Shown: in pieces, positions 28,268-37,119 of the stretch
Numbering within the stretch: the first letter of the stretch is position 1
Layout: each line of letters opens with the position of its first letter
NCBI GenBank assembly: GCA_023262185.1
Contig: JALRDO010000001.1
Span: 83,430 to 147,429, forward strand
Length of the DNA: 64,000 nt
Direction: 5' to 3'
DNA from: Flavobacteriaceae bacterium
GTDB lineage: Bacteria; Bacteroidota; Bacteroidia; Flavobacteriales; Flavobacteriaceae
Made by a program: the position numbers and the translations under genes
Notes under the pieces: model-generated
The model's database searches: none
What the model was told of the DNA's origin: nothing
The model's input: the letters and a program-made list of their open reading frames with translations, nothing else

Positions 28268-29734
28268 CACGTTTTTGTAAGGGAATACCTCTTCAGAGAC
28301 TTTGGTGTCTTTGAAGAGTTCGTTTTTCTTTATAATATCTGCTATTCCCTCAGGTAGCATGGTCTCCCAACCTGGGGTATCATTGGCAATCATTTGTAAG
28401 ACCTCTCTCGAATAAATAGAGAGATTGGCTTCTTCGTAATCCTCTATGTCGGTTAGCTTATTGTTATGCTTAAAGAATTTATAAAGATCCTTCATTTGCT
28501 CACTTACTATGAGATTGTCACTATTGATTATAGCTCCAGTATTCGGATCCTTCATTGGGTAAAGGTATACTTGAACATTCTTGAAAAAGAGTTTACCGAA
28601 AGCCTCAAGAATGCCGCCGCTTAGATGACGGTAATATTTTTCGTCAAAAATGTCTACTAGACTATTGACTCCCATGCTCAAGGCAATGCGGCTCTTGGTA
28701 TACTTATCGAAATACTCTACAAGTTTGAAGTACTCTTTGAATTTCGAAATCATTACGATATGTCCTAAAGAGCCTATTAGTTCAGCTCTAGCCAAGAAGT
28801 CTTTTTCATCGATATCTCCATATGCTTTAAGATTTTCTAGGGTAATCTCGAATATGATTTCTGTATTTGATTTAGCAACCTTAGGAATGTTGCAAAAGAG
28901 TTCTTGAGACTTTTCGAGCATGTCGATGTTCACCTTAGTTACGGGGCGAAAACTTCCGCGTAAGGCAAGAATATTTTTTTTATAGAGTAGGGCTGCAGGG
29001 AGAATATTGTTTCCATCTGGGCCGAACATCACCGCCTCGGTCATGTCGTTTTTAATCAGCTGTAGGCTCATGAGACGATTGTCAACCTGACTAAAATGTG
29101 GACCTGAAAAGTTGATCATATCGATCTCTAAGGTGTCTTTGTCGATATGATCGTAGAGGTAACGTAAAAGCTTTTTGGGTTCATGATGCTTGTAAAACGC
29201 ACCGTAAATAAGATTTACTCCCACAATACCGCAAGTCTCTTGTTGAAGGCGCGCTTCAATTTGTTTGAATCGTACGTGAAGTACGATCCGGTTATATTCT
29301 TTTTGATTGGGCTCTAATTGAAATTGGATACCGATCCACCCATGTCCCTTATAGCGCTTTGAGAAATCAATCGTAGCTACTGTGTTGGCATAGGTGAAAA
29401 AGAGATACTCAGGATTATTTGAACGATCTATGCGTTCTTCAAGAAGATTCGTCTCATGGTCGAGCATCTTATTCAAACGAGACTCCGTGACATATCTTCC
29501 GTCTTCTTCGCGTCCGTAAACAGCATCACTGAAAGACTTGTCGTAGGCGCTCATGGCCTTTGCGATCGTTCCAGAAGCTCCACCTGCTCTAAAGAAGTGA
29601 CGCGCCGTTTCTTGACCCGCACCGATTTCGGCAAAAGAGCCATAAATGTTTTGATTGAGGTTTATACGAAGCGTTTTGTCCTGTATAGAAGGGACTACTT
29701 CATATTCATTCTCTCTAAAAACAATCTTTCTCAT
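28250..29734 (-). CDS. Conserved protein of unknown function
   Basis: The 494-residue protein is soluble, with no signal peptide or membrane span. It begins RKIVFRENEYEVVPSIQDKTLRIN-like and contains conserved-looking blocks such as FAEIGAGQETARHFFRAGGA, GWIGIQFQL and GSFRPVTKVN. I recall homologues in other flavobacteria under conflicting names, including nicotinate-nucleotide adenylyltransferase. However, no H/TxGH nucleotidyltransferase motif or ATP-binding loop is visible, so I do not assign that activity. It has its own promoter and stands alone between bcp and an MBL hydrolase. Confidence 0.85.
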   Translation of the reverse strand: MRKIVFRENEYEVVPSIQDKTLRINLNQNIYGSFAEIGAGQETARHFFRAGGASGTIAKAMSAYDKSFSDAVYGREEDGRYVTESRLNKMLDHETNLLEERIDRSNNPEYLFFTYANTVATIDFSKRYKGHGWIGIQFQLEPNQKEYNRIVLHVRFKQIEARLQQETCGIVGVNLIYGAFYKHHEPKKLLRYLYDHIDKDTLEIDMINFSGPHFSQVDNRLMSLQLIKNDMTEAVMFGPDGNNILPAALLYKKNILALRGSFRPVTKVNIDMLEKSQELFCNIPKVAKSNTEIIFEITLENLKAYGDIDEKDFLARAELIGSLGHIVMISKFKEYFKLVEYFDKYTKSRIALSMGVNSLVDIFDEKYYRHLSGGILEAFGKLFFKNVQVYLYPMKDPNTGAIINSDNLIVSEQMKDLYKFFKHNNKLTDIEDYEEANLSIYSREVLQMIANDTPGWETMLPEGIADIIKKNELFKDTKVSEEVFPYKNVLPNQL

Positions 29735-29762
29735 AGCGCATTTACGGTATTGAATTCCTTTT

Positions 29763-29770
29763 CAAAGGTA
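29763..29770 (-). promoter_or_regulatory. -7 element before the 494-residue unknown gene
   Basis: On the minus strand this reads TACCTTTG, an exact TAnnTTTG match, 29 bases before the ATG at 29734. Confidence 0.5.
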
Positions 29771-29820
29771 AGACTTAAGAGGGCTAAGTCTCGTTAAAAC
29801 GACCTATTTTTAACCTTATA

Positions 29821-30591
29821 ATGAGCTTAAAGTTAACTTTCTTAGGAACGGGTACCTCTCAGGGGATTCCAGTGATTGGAAGTGATCATCCTGTGTGTAA
29901 AAGTGAGGATCCTAGAGATAAACGACTGAGAAGCTCTGTTTTGATTTCTTGGGAGAGCGGAAATATCGTTATTGATTGCGGCCCTGATTTTAGGCAACAG
30001 ATTTTAAGGAATCCTGTAGACCATCTTGATGCGATCTTGTTGACCCATGAACACGCAGATCACACCATGGGTTTAGATGATATCCGTCCCTTTTTCTTTC
30101 GACAAGGGGATATTCATTTCTATGCTAGCACTAGAGTATTTTCTTCTCTAACTAGGCGTTTTGATTACATATTTGATCCGAATTTTAATTATCCAGGTAT
30201 TCCTGAAATAACCCAGCACAATATTGAAAAGAACCTGACGTTTCAAATCAATGATCTTACCGTGTTGCCGGTTGAAGTTGATCATGCCGGAATGCCTGTT
30301 TTCGGATTTAGAATGCGAAACCTAGCCTATGTAACAGACATTAAATCGATTACATCCGATCAAAAAGCACTGCTTATGGATTGTGAAGTGTTGGTTTTAA
30401 ATGCGTTACGTCATGAGCCTCATCACTCTCATTTATCGTTAAACGAAGCGATTACGTTGGCCAAAGAGCTTCGCGCAAAGAGAACCTATTTCACTCATAT
30501 TAGTCATACTCTTGGTTTTCATAAGGAAATACAAGAATCACTGCCAGCGCATATGTTTTTGGCCTATGACGCCTTAACTGTAACCCTTTAA
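29821..30591 (+). CDS. Metallo-beta-lactamase-fold hydrolase (PhnP-like)
   Basis: The 256-residue protein begins with LTFLGTGTSQGIPVIG, typical of the PhnP/RNase Z branch of the MBL fold. THEHADHTMGLDD (His76, His78, Asp80, His81) is the dinuclear metal-binding motif. Further ligands are in DHAG, VTD and FTHISHT. PhnP-type enzymes cleave cyclic phosphodiesters. The flavobacterial members are common, but their substrate is unknown to me. A -7-like TATTTTTA lies 8 bases before the start. A tiny coiled-coil gene follows after 2 bases. Confidence 0.85.
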   Translation: MSLKLTFLGTGTSQGIPVIGSDHPVCKSEDPRDKRLRSSVLISWESGNIVIDCGPDFRQQILRNPVDHLDAILLTHEHADHTMGLDDIRPFFFRQGDIHFYASTRVFSSLTRRFDYIFDPNFNYPGIPEITQHNIEKNLTFQINDLTVLPVEVDHAGMPVFGFRMRNLAYVTDIKSITSDQKALLMDCEVLVLNALRHEPHHSHLSLNEAITLAKELRAKRTYFTHISHTLGFHKEIQESLPAHMFLAYDALTVTL

Positions 30592-30593
30592 AG

Positions 30594-30785
30594 ATGCTTA
30601 AACGTTCAATTTTTCTTTACCTATTTGTTTTTACTGCACTTATTTTGTTGTTTCAATTGGTGAATTCTAACAAGACCTTTAAGGCACTAAACCAAAAAAT
30701 TGAGCGTCAAGAAAAGATGATTGAAGGGCTAAACAAAAAAATTGATCTTTTAGAAGAAGAAGCGAAGCTAGACTTGAATGTTTAA
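30594..30785 (+). CDS. Small membrane-anchored coiled-coil protein
   Basis: The 63-residue frame begins 2 bases after the MBL hydrolase stop. It has one hydrophobic anchor (about residues 6-23) followed by a heptad-like charged helix to the end (KALNQKIERQEKMIEGLNKK and on). No family is recognised. Tight linkage and a coherent anchor-plus-coiled-coil pattern support it being real. Its 3' end overlaps the convergent esterase gene by 18 bases. Confidence 0.6.
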   Translation: MLKRSIFLYLFVFTALILLFQLVNSNKTFKALNQKIERQEKMIEGLNKKIDLLEEEAKLDLNV

Positions 30786-31400
30786 GAAAGCAATTAGGTC
30801 CTTGAAGTTGTCGTATGAGACGGTGTGTCCGCTAGGGTATTCGTGCCACTCCAAGTTTAAGTTGTGTTTTAGCAATAGATCTCTTGTTTCTTGGGCCCAT
30901 GTAAACGGAATCACAGCATCTTCTATACCGTGAGATAAAAAGAATGCCGTGGTTTGCTTTTCAATTGCTCCAGCATTCTTAAGCATTTCAAGGTTGAGAT
31001 AACCACTTAATCCTGCTACGCTCTTGAAGTATCCAGGATGGTTTAGTGATAAGGCTAGGCTCAATATACATCCTTGACTAAAACCCATGATGTCAATGTG
31101 TTGAAGCTTTAATTTTTCCTTCTTGTCATCGATGAAATCTTTAATCGCAGTCAAGGAGCTTCTCGCTTGATTTAAATCGTTGAACTTTTTCTGATTTTCA
31201 TCAAAATGAATCGCATACCATGCGAACTGCTCAAATCCTAATGAATAGGGGCCTCTGAGTGAATAAATATGATAGTCCTTAGGGAGGTGTGGAGTAAATT
31301 GAAATAAGTCATTGTCAGAACTCCCATAACCGTGAATTAAGAAGATAGCTTTGTAGCTTTCTTGTTCAGGTGCTCGATAGAGAAAGCCTAAGTCTATCAT
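30768..31400 (-). CDS. Alpha/beta hydrolase, carboxylesterase/phospholipase-like
   Basis: The 210-residue protein has the oxyanion segment LIHGYGSSDNDLF near residue 22 and the nucleophile Ser108 in the elbow GFSQGC. A late Asp in GIEDAVIPF and a His in PSGHTVS complete the catalytic triad. This matches the small carboxylesterase/phospholipase (YpfH-like) family. The substrate is unknown. It is the last gene of a four-gene minus-strand operon beginning with the LolD-like ATPase, 4 bases after the dihydroorotase-like gene. Confidence 0.85.
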   Translation of the reverse strand: MIDLGFLYRAPEQESYKAIFLIHGYGSSDNDLFQFTPHLPKDYHIYSLRGPYSLGFEQFAWYAIHFDENQKKFNDLNQARSSLTAIKDFIDDKKEKLKLQHIDIMGFSQGCILSLALSLNHPGYFKSVAGLSGYLNLEMLKNAGAIEKQTTAFFLSHGIEDAVIPFTWAQETRDLLLKHNLNLEWHEYPSGHTVSYDNFKDLIAFLNIQV

Positions 31401-31404
31401 AAAA

Positions 31405-32643
31405 CTAATGGGAAACCATTAATTGACCTTTAGAAAATACGCCAGCACCTTTGTAAGTAAACTCTTGGTTATTAAAGAGGTGGGTTTGATTTTCACGCTC
31501 TTGAATTCGGTGTTTTTGCATGTTGAAAAGGGAGAGTTGGGCCTTGGTTTCTTCTTTAATTTCTGCCTTCCCTAAACCATAGGTTGCATAGGGTCTTTTC
31601 AATAGTTCGATCGCCTTATCTAGCCCAAAAAGATCACATAAGGCCGGAAACAATGCATTTAAACTTCTACTGCCAAAAACAGCATCAGAAAACTCAACAT
31701 CTTTTTCTTCAACTGAAACATTATTATGATCAGAAGTTACATAGTCAATCACCCCACTAGAGAGTGCGTCTTTTAGGGCATTTCGCGTTTTTTGGTCTGT
31801 AAGCGCAGGCGCAAGCTTATATCTAGGATCAAAGGCTTGAAGTTCTTTTTCATCAAAATACAATAGCCCTATAGTCGTGCTACAACTGATGTCTAGACCC
31901 TCCTTTTTCGCTTTCTTGACAAGTGTAAGAGCGTCCGCTGTAGAAATTCCTGTCAAATGAAGACTTGCATTGGTGTAGCGCAATAGCTCAATGCACAATT
32001 GAACCCCTAAGTATTCACTCAAATCAGGTATTGATTTAAGTCCGAGAGTAAGGTTTAAAGGACTTTCTCTTAATTGTCCTCCTTTACTCATTGAAGCATC
32101 TTGAGGATAAACCAAAATTTTTCCATCGAACCCCTTGCTGTATTGAAGTGCAAGTTTAAGAAGGTTCGATGCCACCAGCGGCTTTTTGTAGTCGTAGAAT
32201 CCAATGGCGCCTGCCTCTTGCAAATCATATAATTCAGAAAGATCAACTCCGTTTGCGTCTTGCGTTAAGGTCCCAAAAGGGTGTACCGTAACCGCGTGAG
32301 CGCTGAATCCTTTGTAAAAAGACAATGCGCTTCCACTATTCGGATAGGGAAGGGTGTGAGGCATTATACCCAAAGTTGTATATCCACAACCGGCTGCATC
32401 ATTTAAATCGTCTATGAATCGTCCTTTTGATTCGTATCCGGGTTCGCTGAAGTTTACTTCTGGATCAAACCACCCATATGAAACGTGTAGACCCTTTAGA
32501 TTTTCTATTGAATCTGAGGAAAGAGGTTTAATTTTCTTAGCGATCTGTTTGATCGTTCCATCAACAATCCGAATATCAACAACCGTTTGATGTAAAGAAT
32601 GTGAGGGTTCATGCAGCGTTACAGATTGAAGAAGCGTATTCAC
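31405..32643 (-). CDS. Dihydroorotase-like amidohydrolase with altered metal site
   Basis: The 412-residue protein aligns by eye with type I dihydroorotases: N-terminal beta-sandwich, GWFDPEVNFSEPGYESKG at the start of the barrel, GIMPHT, LHLTGIST and SDHNNVSVEEK. In active enzymes the first block reads DxHVHxREPG; here both barrel His ligands are replaced (Glu-Val-Asn), and DHAPH has become DHNNV. Flavobacterial dihydroorotase-like proteins often show this form, as I recall. It may be a non-catalytic pyrimidine-pathway subunit or an enzyme with another activity. It sits between a DUF2400-type gene and a hydrolase in one operon. Confidence 0.75.
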   Translation of the reverse strand: MNTLLQSVTLHEPSHSLHQTVVDIRIVDGTIKQIAKKIKPLSSDSIENLKGLHVSYGWFDPEVNFSEPGYESKGRFIDDLNDAAGCGYTTLGIMPHTLPYPNSGSALSFYKGFSAHAVTVHPFGTLTQDANGVDLSELYDLQEAGAIGFYDYKKPLVASNLLKLALQYSKGFDGKILVYPQDASMSKGGQLRESPLNLTLGLKSIPDLSEYLGVQLCIELLRYTNASLHLTGISTADALTLVKKAKKEGLDISCSTTIGLLYFDEKELQAFDPRYKLAPALTDQKTRNALKDALSSGVIDYVTSDHNNVSVEEKDVEFSDAVFGSRSLNALFPALCDLFGLDKAIELLKRPYATYGLGKAEIKEETKAQLSLFNMQKHRIQERENQTHLFNNQEFTYKGAGVFSKGQLMVSH

Positions 32644-32659
32644 AGAATCAATATAAATC

Positions 32660-33436
32660 TTACAAATCTACAAATTCAAAGGCACCAATCCCAAAAAGAG
32701 CGAAATCGTATTTAACCGGGTCATTAGAATCGAAAGCTCTGAGCTTAGAATCCAATTCAATTACGGCTCTTAAATCGTTCTGTTTGCGGGTTAATAATCC
32801 CAAAGACCGTGCTATACGGCCTGAGTGGACGTCAAGTGGACATGACAGTTGAGAAGCCTTTACCTGCTTCCAAATCCCCAGATCAACACCTTTGTTTGCA
32901 CTTCTAACCATCCACCTTAAATAGAGATGGAGGCGTTTTGACGCGCTCGACTTCTCTGGATCTGCAAGGTGTTTTCTGGTGCGGACCTCATGAGGGGTCA
33001 TGAGTAAAAAGCTCCTCAAATCAATAATTCCGTTATCTAAACGGGGTTCTGAAGAGATGAAAAATGATTCTAAACTTGAGGTTTGGGAATATGCTCGCTT
33101 AAGACTGGTTAAAAAGAATAAGAGATCATTTTCGTTAAATGTTCGATGCACAAAGCCTTTGCTCATTTGCTTGAGCTCCATTTCAGTGGCGTTGACGATA
33201 AAGTTATGGGGTTGTTGATCTAGGCGTTTAAGAAGTTCAAGTCCACTTTTAATAATAGATGCACGGTTCCCCCACGCGATAGTTGCCACTAAAAGACCTA
33301 GAATTTCTTGATCAGTAGGTTGGTCAAGTTCATGAAGTATGCCTAATGGGTCTGTTTCGAGAAATCCTGCGTGTTCATATTGTTCAGCCTTTTCATCGAG
33401 GTAGACCTTGAGGTCATTTTTATTCCATCTTCCCAT
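32660..33436 (-). CDS. TIGR02757/DUF2400 family protein
   Basis: The 258-residue protein shows the family's hallmark C-terminal half: CPLDVHSGRIARSLGLL, followed by DPVKYDFALFGIGAFE. The N-terminal part includes LLVATIAWGNRASI. As I recall, the family is distantly related to HhH-GPD DNA glycosylases, but its function is not known. The start overlaps the end of the LolD-like gene by 17 bases, so translation is coupled. Confidence 0.85.
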   Translation of the reverse strand: MGRWNKNDLKVYLDEKAEQYEHAGFLETDPLGILHELDQPTDQEILGLLVATIAWGNRASIIKSGLELLKRLDQQPHNFIVNATEMELKQMSKGFVHRTFNENDLLFFLTSLKRAYSQTSSLESFFISSEPRLDNGIIDLRSFLLMTPHEVRTRKHLADPEKSSASKRLHLYLRWMVRSANKGVDLGIWKQVKASQLSCPLDVHSGRIARSLGLLTRKQNDLRAVIELDSKLRAFDSNDPVKYDFALFGIGAFEFVDL

Positions 33437-34082
33437 CGCGCAGCACTAGAATTCGATCTGATTTTTGGGCAATTTCTTCATTGTGAGTAACCACTAAAAA
33501 AGCACATTTAAATTGATCTACTAACTGGTAAAAGAGGTCGTGTAATAGTAGTGCGTTAGGAGTGTCTAGATTTCCACTTGGTTCATCCGCCAAAACCATT
33601 TTTGGATGATTAATTAAAGCACGTGCCACTGCGATACGTTGTTTTTCTCCACCAGATAGGGCCTGAGGTTTGTGATCTGATCGATGAGATAAGCCTAAGG
33701 TTTCTAGGAGTTCATAGGCATACTCTTGAACCATTTTTTTGGGTTTCTTCATGATAAGTCCGGGAATACAGATGTTTTCGAGAGCAGTAAATTCTTCCAA
33801 AAGCCCATGATGCTGAAAAACAAAGCCAATAGATTGATTACGTACTTCAGCCAATTGTTGCTCGTTCAAAGTCAGCAGTGAACGGCCATCGAATTCTATT
33901 GAGGTGTTGGGATGTTTATCAGGTTGCTCTAGGGTACCTAGAATATTCAATAGCGTGGTTTTACCTGCACCTGAAGGCCCTGCAATTGCTACTATTTCTG
34001 AAGCGTTTAGTTCTAAACTAACATCATGTAAAATGTTAACATGCTGCTTTGTTTTATAAATGTGAGACGCCTTAAGTAGCAT
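33420..34082 (-). CDS. ABC transporter ATP-binding protein, LolD/MacB-like
   Basis: I chose the ATG at 34082 (MLLKASHIYKTK), giving 220 residues. A longer frame from 34148 adds 22 residues with no family match and runs into the divergent msrA gene. Walker A is GPSGAGKTT, the signature LSGGEKQR and Walker B MVLADEPSGNLD. The length and motifs fit the LolD/MacB type, which powers lipoprotein release or similar mechanotransmission. No permease gene is adjacent, so the partner lies elsewhere. First gene of a four-gene operon. Confidence 0.88.
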   Translation of the reverse strand: MLLKASHIYKTKQHVNILHDVSLELNASEIVAIAGPSGAGKTTLLNILGTLEQPDKHPNTSIEFDGRSLLTLNEQQLAEVRNQSIGFVFQHHGLLEEFTALENICIPGLIMKKPKKMVQEYAYELLETLGLSHRSDHKPQALSGGEKQRIAVARALINHPKMVLADEPSGNLDTPNALLLHDLFYQLVDQFKCAFLVVTHNEEIAQKSDRILVLRDGKME

Positions 34083-34090
34083 ATTCCCTT

Positions 34091-34098
34091 TATTTTTG
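34091..34098 (+). promoter_or_regulatory. -7 element of the msrA promoter
   Basis: TATTTTTG is an exact TAnnTTTG match, 19 bases before the msrA ATG. Confidence 0.5.
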
Positions 34099-34117
34099 TG
34101 TAAAGTACCGAAAGATA

Positions 34118-34657
34118 ATGAACGACAATCAAATGTTGCTTTTCGCAAGCGGGTGCTTTTGGTGTACCGAGGCGGTATTCACCTCACTTAAAGGGGTGGT
34201 AGGGGTGCGTTCAGGCTATGCTGGAGGATTTGTGAAAAACCCATGTTACAGAGAAGTGTGCAATGGAACCACTGGACACGCAGAATGCGTCAGAGTGGAG
34301 TACAAGCCTACAGAAATTTCTCTAGACGTGTTGCTAACCGCTTTCTTCTCTACCCATGATCCGACAACACTTAATCGTCAAGGGTATGATGTGGGTACTC
34401 AATACCGTAGCGCTTTATTTTACACTTCTGAGGATCAAAAGAATACTATTTTAGATTTTATCACTGAATTGATAGAAAAAGAAGTGTTTACTTCTCCAAT
34501 AGTCACAGAAGTGTTGCCTTATAACAGTTTCTACGAGGCAGAGCAAGAGCACCATAGGTACTATGAAAGAAATCCGGAAATGCGTTATTGCGAGGTCGTT
34601 ATCGCACCAAAACTTGCGCATTTTAAAGCCGCTCTAAAGAGCTACTTAAAGAATTAA
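34118..34657 (+). CDS. msrA: Peptide-methionine (S)-S-oxide reductase MsrA
   Basis: The 179-residue protein repairs oxidised methionine in proteins. The N-terminal motif SGCFWCTEAVF carries catalytic Cys13, with a second Cys at 16. GYAGG, HAECVRVEY and DVGTQYRSALFY are the expected substrate-site blocks. There is no signal peptide, so it acts in the cytoplasm. Its start lies within 36 bases of the divergent LolD-like start. Confidence 0.95.
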   Translation: MNDNQMLLFASGCFWCTEAVFTSLKGVVGVRSGYAGGFVKNPCYREVCNGTTGHAECVRVEYKPTEISLDVLLTAFFSTHDPTTLNRQGYDVGTQYRSALFYTSEDQKNTILDFITELIEKEVFTSPIVTEVLPYNSFYEAEQEHHRYYERNPEMRYCEVVIAPKLAHFKAALKSYLKN

Positions 34658-34676
34658 ACGCGCTATTATAAAGAGG

Positions 34677-34988
34677 TTATAGCTTCAGGCCGAAACGTCT
34701 TAACATCTTCTTTTCAAATCCCCAAAAGAAGCTAAATTGTCCGAATAGCGCCCCAATTAATACCAATAAAACTTGATATAATGGAAAAATCAAGCCTATC
34801 CGGAGTGGCCAATATACCCATGGGTTGAGTGTCTCTGGTTCTTGAAAAAGCCAGTGCATAACAGGACCTGCTATACGAGTAGAAGAAGAACCCGTTAACC
34901 CGAAAACAATAAAAATAAGGGTGAATTGAAGGTTAGAGGAGATGCCCCATTTCTTTTTTAATCGTGAGAATAAAGGTGGTTTAGACAT
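34677..34988 (-). CDS. Small membrane protein, DUF6787-like
   Basis: The 103-residue protein has a basic N-terminus (RLKKKWGIS), hydrophobic segments around residues 22-40 and 62-88, and a basic C-terminus. The pattern (KKWG, TGSSSTRIAGP, GQFSFFWGFEKKML) matches flavobacterial proteins I recall as DUF6787. Function is unknown. It overlaps the end of serC by 8 bases and closes the acyl-CoA reductase-serC operon. Confidence 0.7.
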   Translation of the reverse strand: MSKPPLFSRLKKKWGISSNLQFTLIFIVFGLTGSSSTRIAGPVMHWLFQEPETLNPWVYWPLRIGLIFPLYQVLLVLIGALFGQFSFFWGFEKKMLRRFGLKL

Positions 34989-36048
34989 GTGTGTTGACTT
35001 CGTCTATAAGGTCGGTTAGTATTTTTACACTAGAAAGCGAAAGCGCATTGTACAAAGAAGCTCTGTAACCTCCTATAAAACGATGACCTTTCAGGCCGTG
35101 AAGATCGTGCTTCTTGCAATACGAGTCAAAAAGAGCTGCATGAGAGGCATCAGGAATAGTAAACGTCACGTTCATTGAAGATCTGCTTGAAGGTTCTGCA
35201 AAAGGAAGAATCCATTCAGTTTTCTCTAGTGTGTCGTAGAGTAGTGATGCCTTTTGTTGATTTTCAGAAAAAATTGAAGTCAACCCTCGGTCTTTAATCC
35301 AACGCAAATTGAGTAAGCTTACAAAAATCGAAAATACCGTTGGGGTGTTTAGCATGCTTTCTGCTTTAATATGAGCATTATAGTCTAAGAATTTGAATCT
35401 ATTGAGCTCATTCACCTGGCGTAAAAAATCTTTTTTAATCACTACCAAGGTTGTTCCTGCTGGTCCAATGTTTTTCTGTGCCCCTGCGTAGATCAGATCA
35501 AAAGCCGCATAATTTCTAAGTCTGGAGAAAATATCCGAACTCATGTCAGCAATCACTGGTGTTTCATCGAAAGAAGGAAACGTGTCAAATTGAGTTCCGT
35601 ATATGGTGTTGTTTGATGTCAGATGCACATAGTCGTAAGCGTGCTCTATTTGGATATTGCTAGGAATTGATTTGTATCCATCTTCTTTTGAAGAGGCTAT
35701 GGTTTCTACCCTACCCACCTTTTCAGCTTCACTAATCGCCTTTTGACTCCACACCCCTGTGTCAATATAGGCTGCCGATTTTTTGAGAAAGTTATAGGGT
35801 ATCATAGCGAATTGCTGGCTGGCACCTCCGTGCAAGAATAGGGCGGTGTAGGTTGACGCGTCAAGATCCATTAACTCAAGAACAAGCGATCGCGCTTCTT
35901 CCATAATGTCTACAAAAGCTTGAGACCTGTGACTCATTTCTAAAATTGACAATCCGAGGTGATCAAAGTCAAAAACCGCTTCAGCGGCCAAATCAAAAAC
36001 AGATTGTGGTAAAATACAGGGTCCTGCACCAAAATTGATTTTCTTCAT
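34981..36048 (-). CDS. serC: Phosphoserine aminotransferase
   Basis: The 355-residue protein is the PLP enzyme that converts 3-phosphohydroxypyruvate to O-phosphoserine in serine synthesis. NFGAGPCILPQSV starts the protein, HGGASQQF binds the cofactor phosphate, and the PLP lysine is K192 in GAQKNIGPAG. It starts directly after the acyl-CoA reductase stop. O-phosphoserine is also the suggested substrate of cysteate synthases, a loose link to the locus at 15.7 kb. serA is not in the window. Confidence 0.95.
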   Translation of the reverse strand: MKKINFGAGPCILPQSVFDLAAEAVFDFDHLGLSILEMSHRSQAFVDIMEEARSLVLELMDLDASTYTALFLHGGASQQFAMIPYNFLKKSAAYIDTGVWSQKAISEAEKVGRVETIASSKEDGYKSIPSNIQIEHAYDYVHLTSNNTIYGTQFDTFPSFDETPVIADMSSDIFSRLRNYAAFDLIYAGAQKNIGPAGTTLVVIKKDFLRQVNELNRFKFLDYNAHIKAESMLNTPTVFSIFVSLLNLRWIKDRGLTSIFSENQQKASLLYDTLEKTEWILPFAEPSSRSSMNVTFTIPDASHAALFDSYCKKHDLHGLKGHRFIGGYRASLYNALSLSSVKILTDLIDEVNTHV

Positions 36049-37080
36049 CTATAGGTTGGATAAGAAGGTTAAGGTGTCGATTTGATCGGCATAAGTGTCT
36101 AGTGTGGGTTGTTGAGATTGCCCGAAAGAAATTCCTTGTCTAAATGGACCTACACTACATTGAATATTCACTGAATGGTTGGCAGTCCAATTATCGGCTT
36201 CTTCTAGGTTTTCGACCCATTTGTAGTGAAGTACTCCAATGGGCGAGTGTATCGTTTCGTCTTCTACCATTAAAATCGTTTCTGCGTCTATAAACTCAGC
36301 TTGATTTAACAATAACAAAGAACGCTGATATTCTACATTGTTTGCATACTTGTTGTGTTGTAATAATTCATTCCGCGACGATAAAACCTGTGTAAGTGTA
36401 TTGAGTTCAAACCCTCGTTCAATAAGAAGTTGTGTAACATTACGACAGCCTAATCCGAAGTAATCAAAAATATCGTTCGCCAAGAGCTCTAGTTTATACT
36501 TTTCGGTGTCTTTGGTTAGCAGCGCTACACTATTTCTGTTTTTTCGGATCAGGTGTGGATATTTTTTAAAGTAATAGTCAAAGTATCTTCCTGAATTATT
36601 TGATCCGGTTGCGATAACGGCGTCAAAATCTGCTCCGGGATCAATACGAATGTGAATGGACTGAATAGCTTCGTCATCAAGAAGGTGCATCTGCTCAACC
36701 ATGAAACGCATGAGTGCACTGTCTTTTTGAGAAGGCTTTATAATGCAATGATGCCCTGAGAGATAGACGCTTAACAGATCGTGAAAACCTACTAGGGGAA
36801 TATTCCCCGCCATTATTAATAAAACCCGCTTTTTACGTTCAGGTTTAAGTGTATAAGGAGCAGTCCATTTCAAAAGCGCCTCAGTGATTAATTGCCGACT
36901 CCAATAGTCTAAAGCCTTAAGAATGTGTTCAGGTGTAAACCACTTGTTCTGTGCCTCTGCATTTCGAATAAGTGCTGCCAATGGCTCGTTTTCTGTAAGG
37001 GGAGCCTTAAGGAATGTGCTTAGGGTTTTGCCCAACTGATCAAGTGCACTAATTCTCTTTTTTAAAGCGGTTTCTTGCAT
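36049..37080 (-). CDS. Acyl-CoA reductase (LuxC-like)
   Basis: The 343-residue protein resembles the LuxC family of acyl-CoA reductases, which convert acyl-CoA to aldehyde with NADPH. MAGNIPLVGFHDLL and HHCIIKPSQKDS resemble the nucleotide-binding region. FGLGCRNVTQLLI carries the conserved Cys expected to form the acyl-thioester. The natural substrate in flavobacteria is not known to me. It abuts serC and is divergent from a dicluster ferredoxin, sharing a palindromic promoter region. Confidence 0.85.
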   Translation of the reverse strand: MQETALKKRISALDQLGKTLSTFLKAPLTENEPLAALIRNAEAQNKWFTPEHILKALDYWSRQLITEALLKWTAPYTLKPERKKRVLLIMAGNIPLVGFHDLLSVYLSGHHCIIKPSQKDSALMRFMVEQMHLLDDEAIQSIHIRIDPGADFDAVIATGSNNSGRYFDYYFKKYPHLIRKNRNSVALLTKDTEKYKLELLANDIFDYFGLGCRNVTQLLIERGFELNTLTQVLSSRNELLQHNKYANNVEYQRSLLLLNQAEFIDAETILMVEDETIHSPIGVLHYKWVENLEEADNWTANHSVNIQCSVGPFRQGISFGQSQQPTLDTYADQIDTLTFLSNL

Positions 37081-37103
37081 TTGTTTTTAAGTGAGGTCAG
37101 AAG

Positions 37104-37119
37104 TACTTTTGCAAAAGTA
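37104..37119. promoter_or_regulatory. Palindromic bidirectional promoter core
   Basis: TACTTTTGCAAAAGTA is a perfect 16-base palindrome made of two TAnnTTTG elements head to head. On the plus strand it serves the ferredoxin, with TTTG at 37080-37083 as a -33 element 20 bases upstream. On the minus strand it could serve the acyl-CoA reductase-serC operon, though I see no clear -33 there. The two promoters would overlap completely. Confidence 0.6.

Noticed and set aside
28250..29734. Annotation as nicotinate-nucleotide adenylyltransferase
   Set aside because: The protein has no H/TxGH nucleotidyltransferase motif and is far longer than NadD; the name seems to be carried over without support.
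33420..34148. Longer LolD-like frame from 34148
   Set aside because: The extra 22 residues have no family match and would overlap the start of msrA; the ATG at 34082 begins the standard ABC domain.
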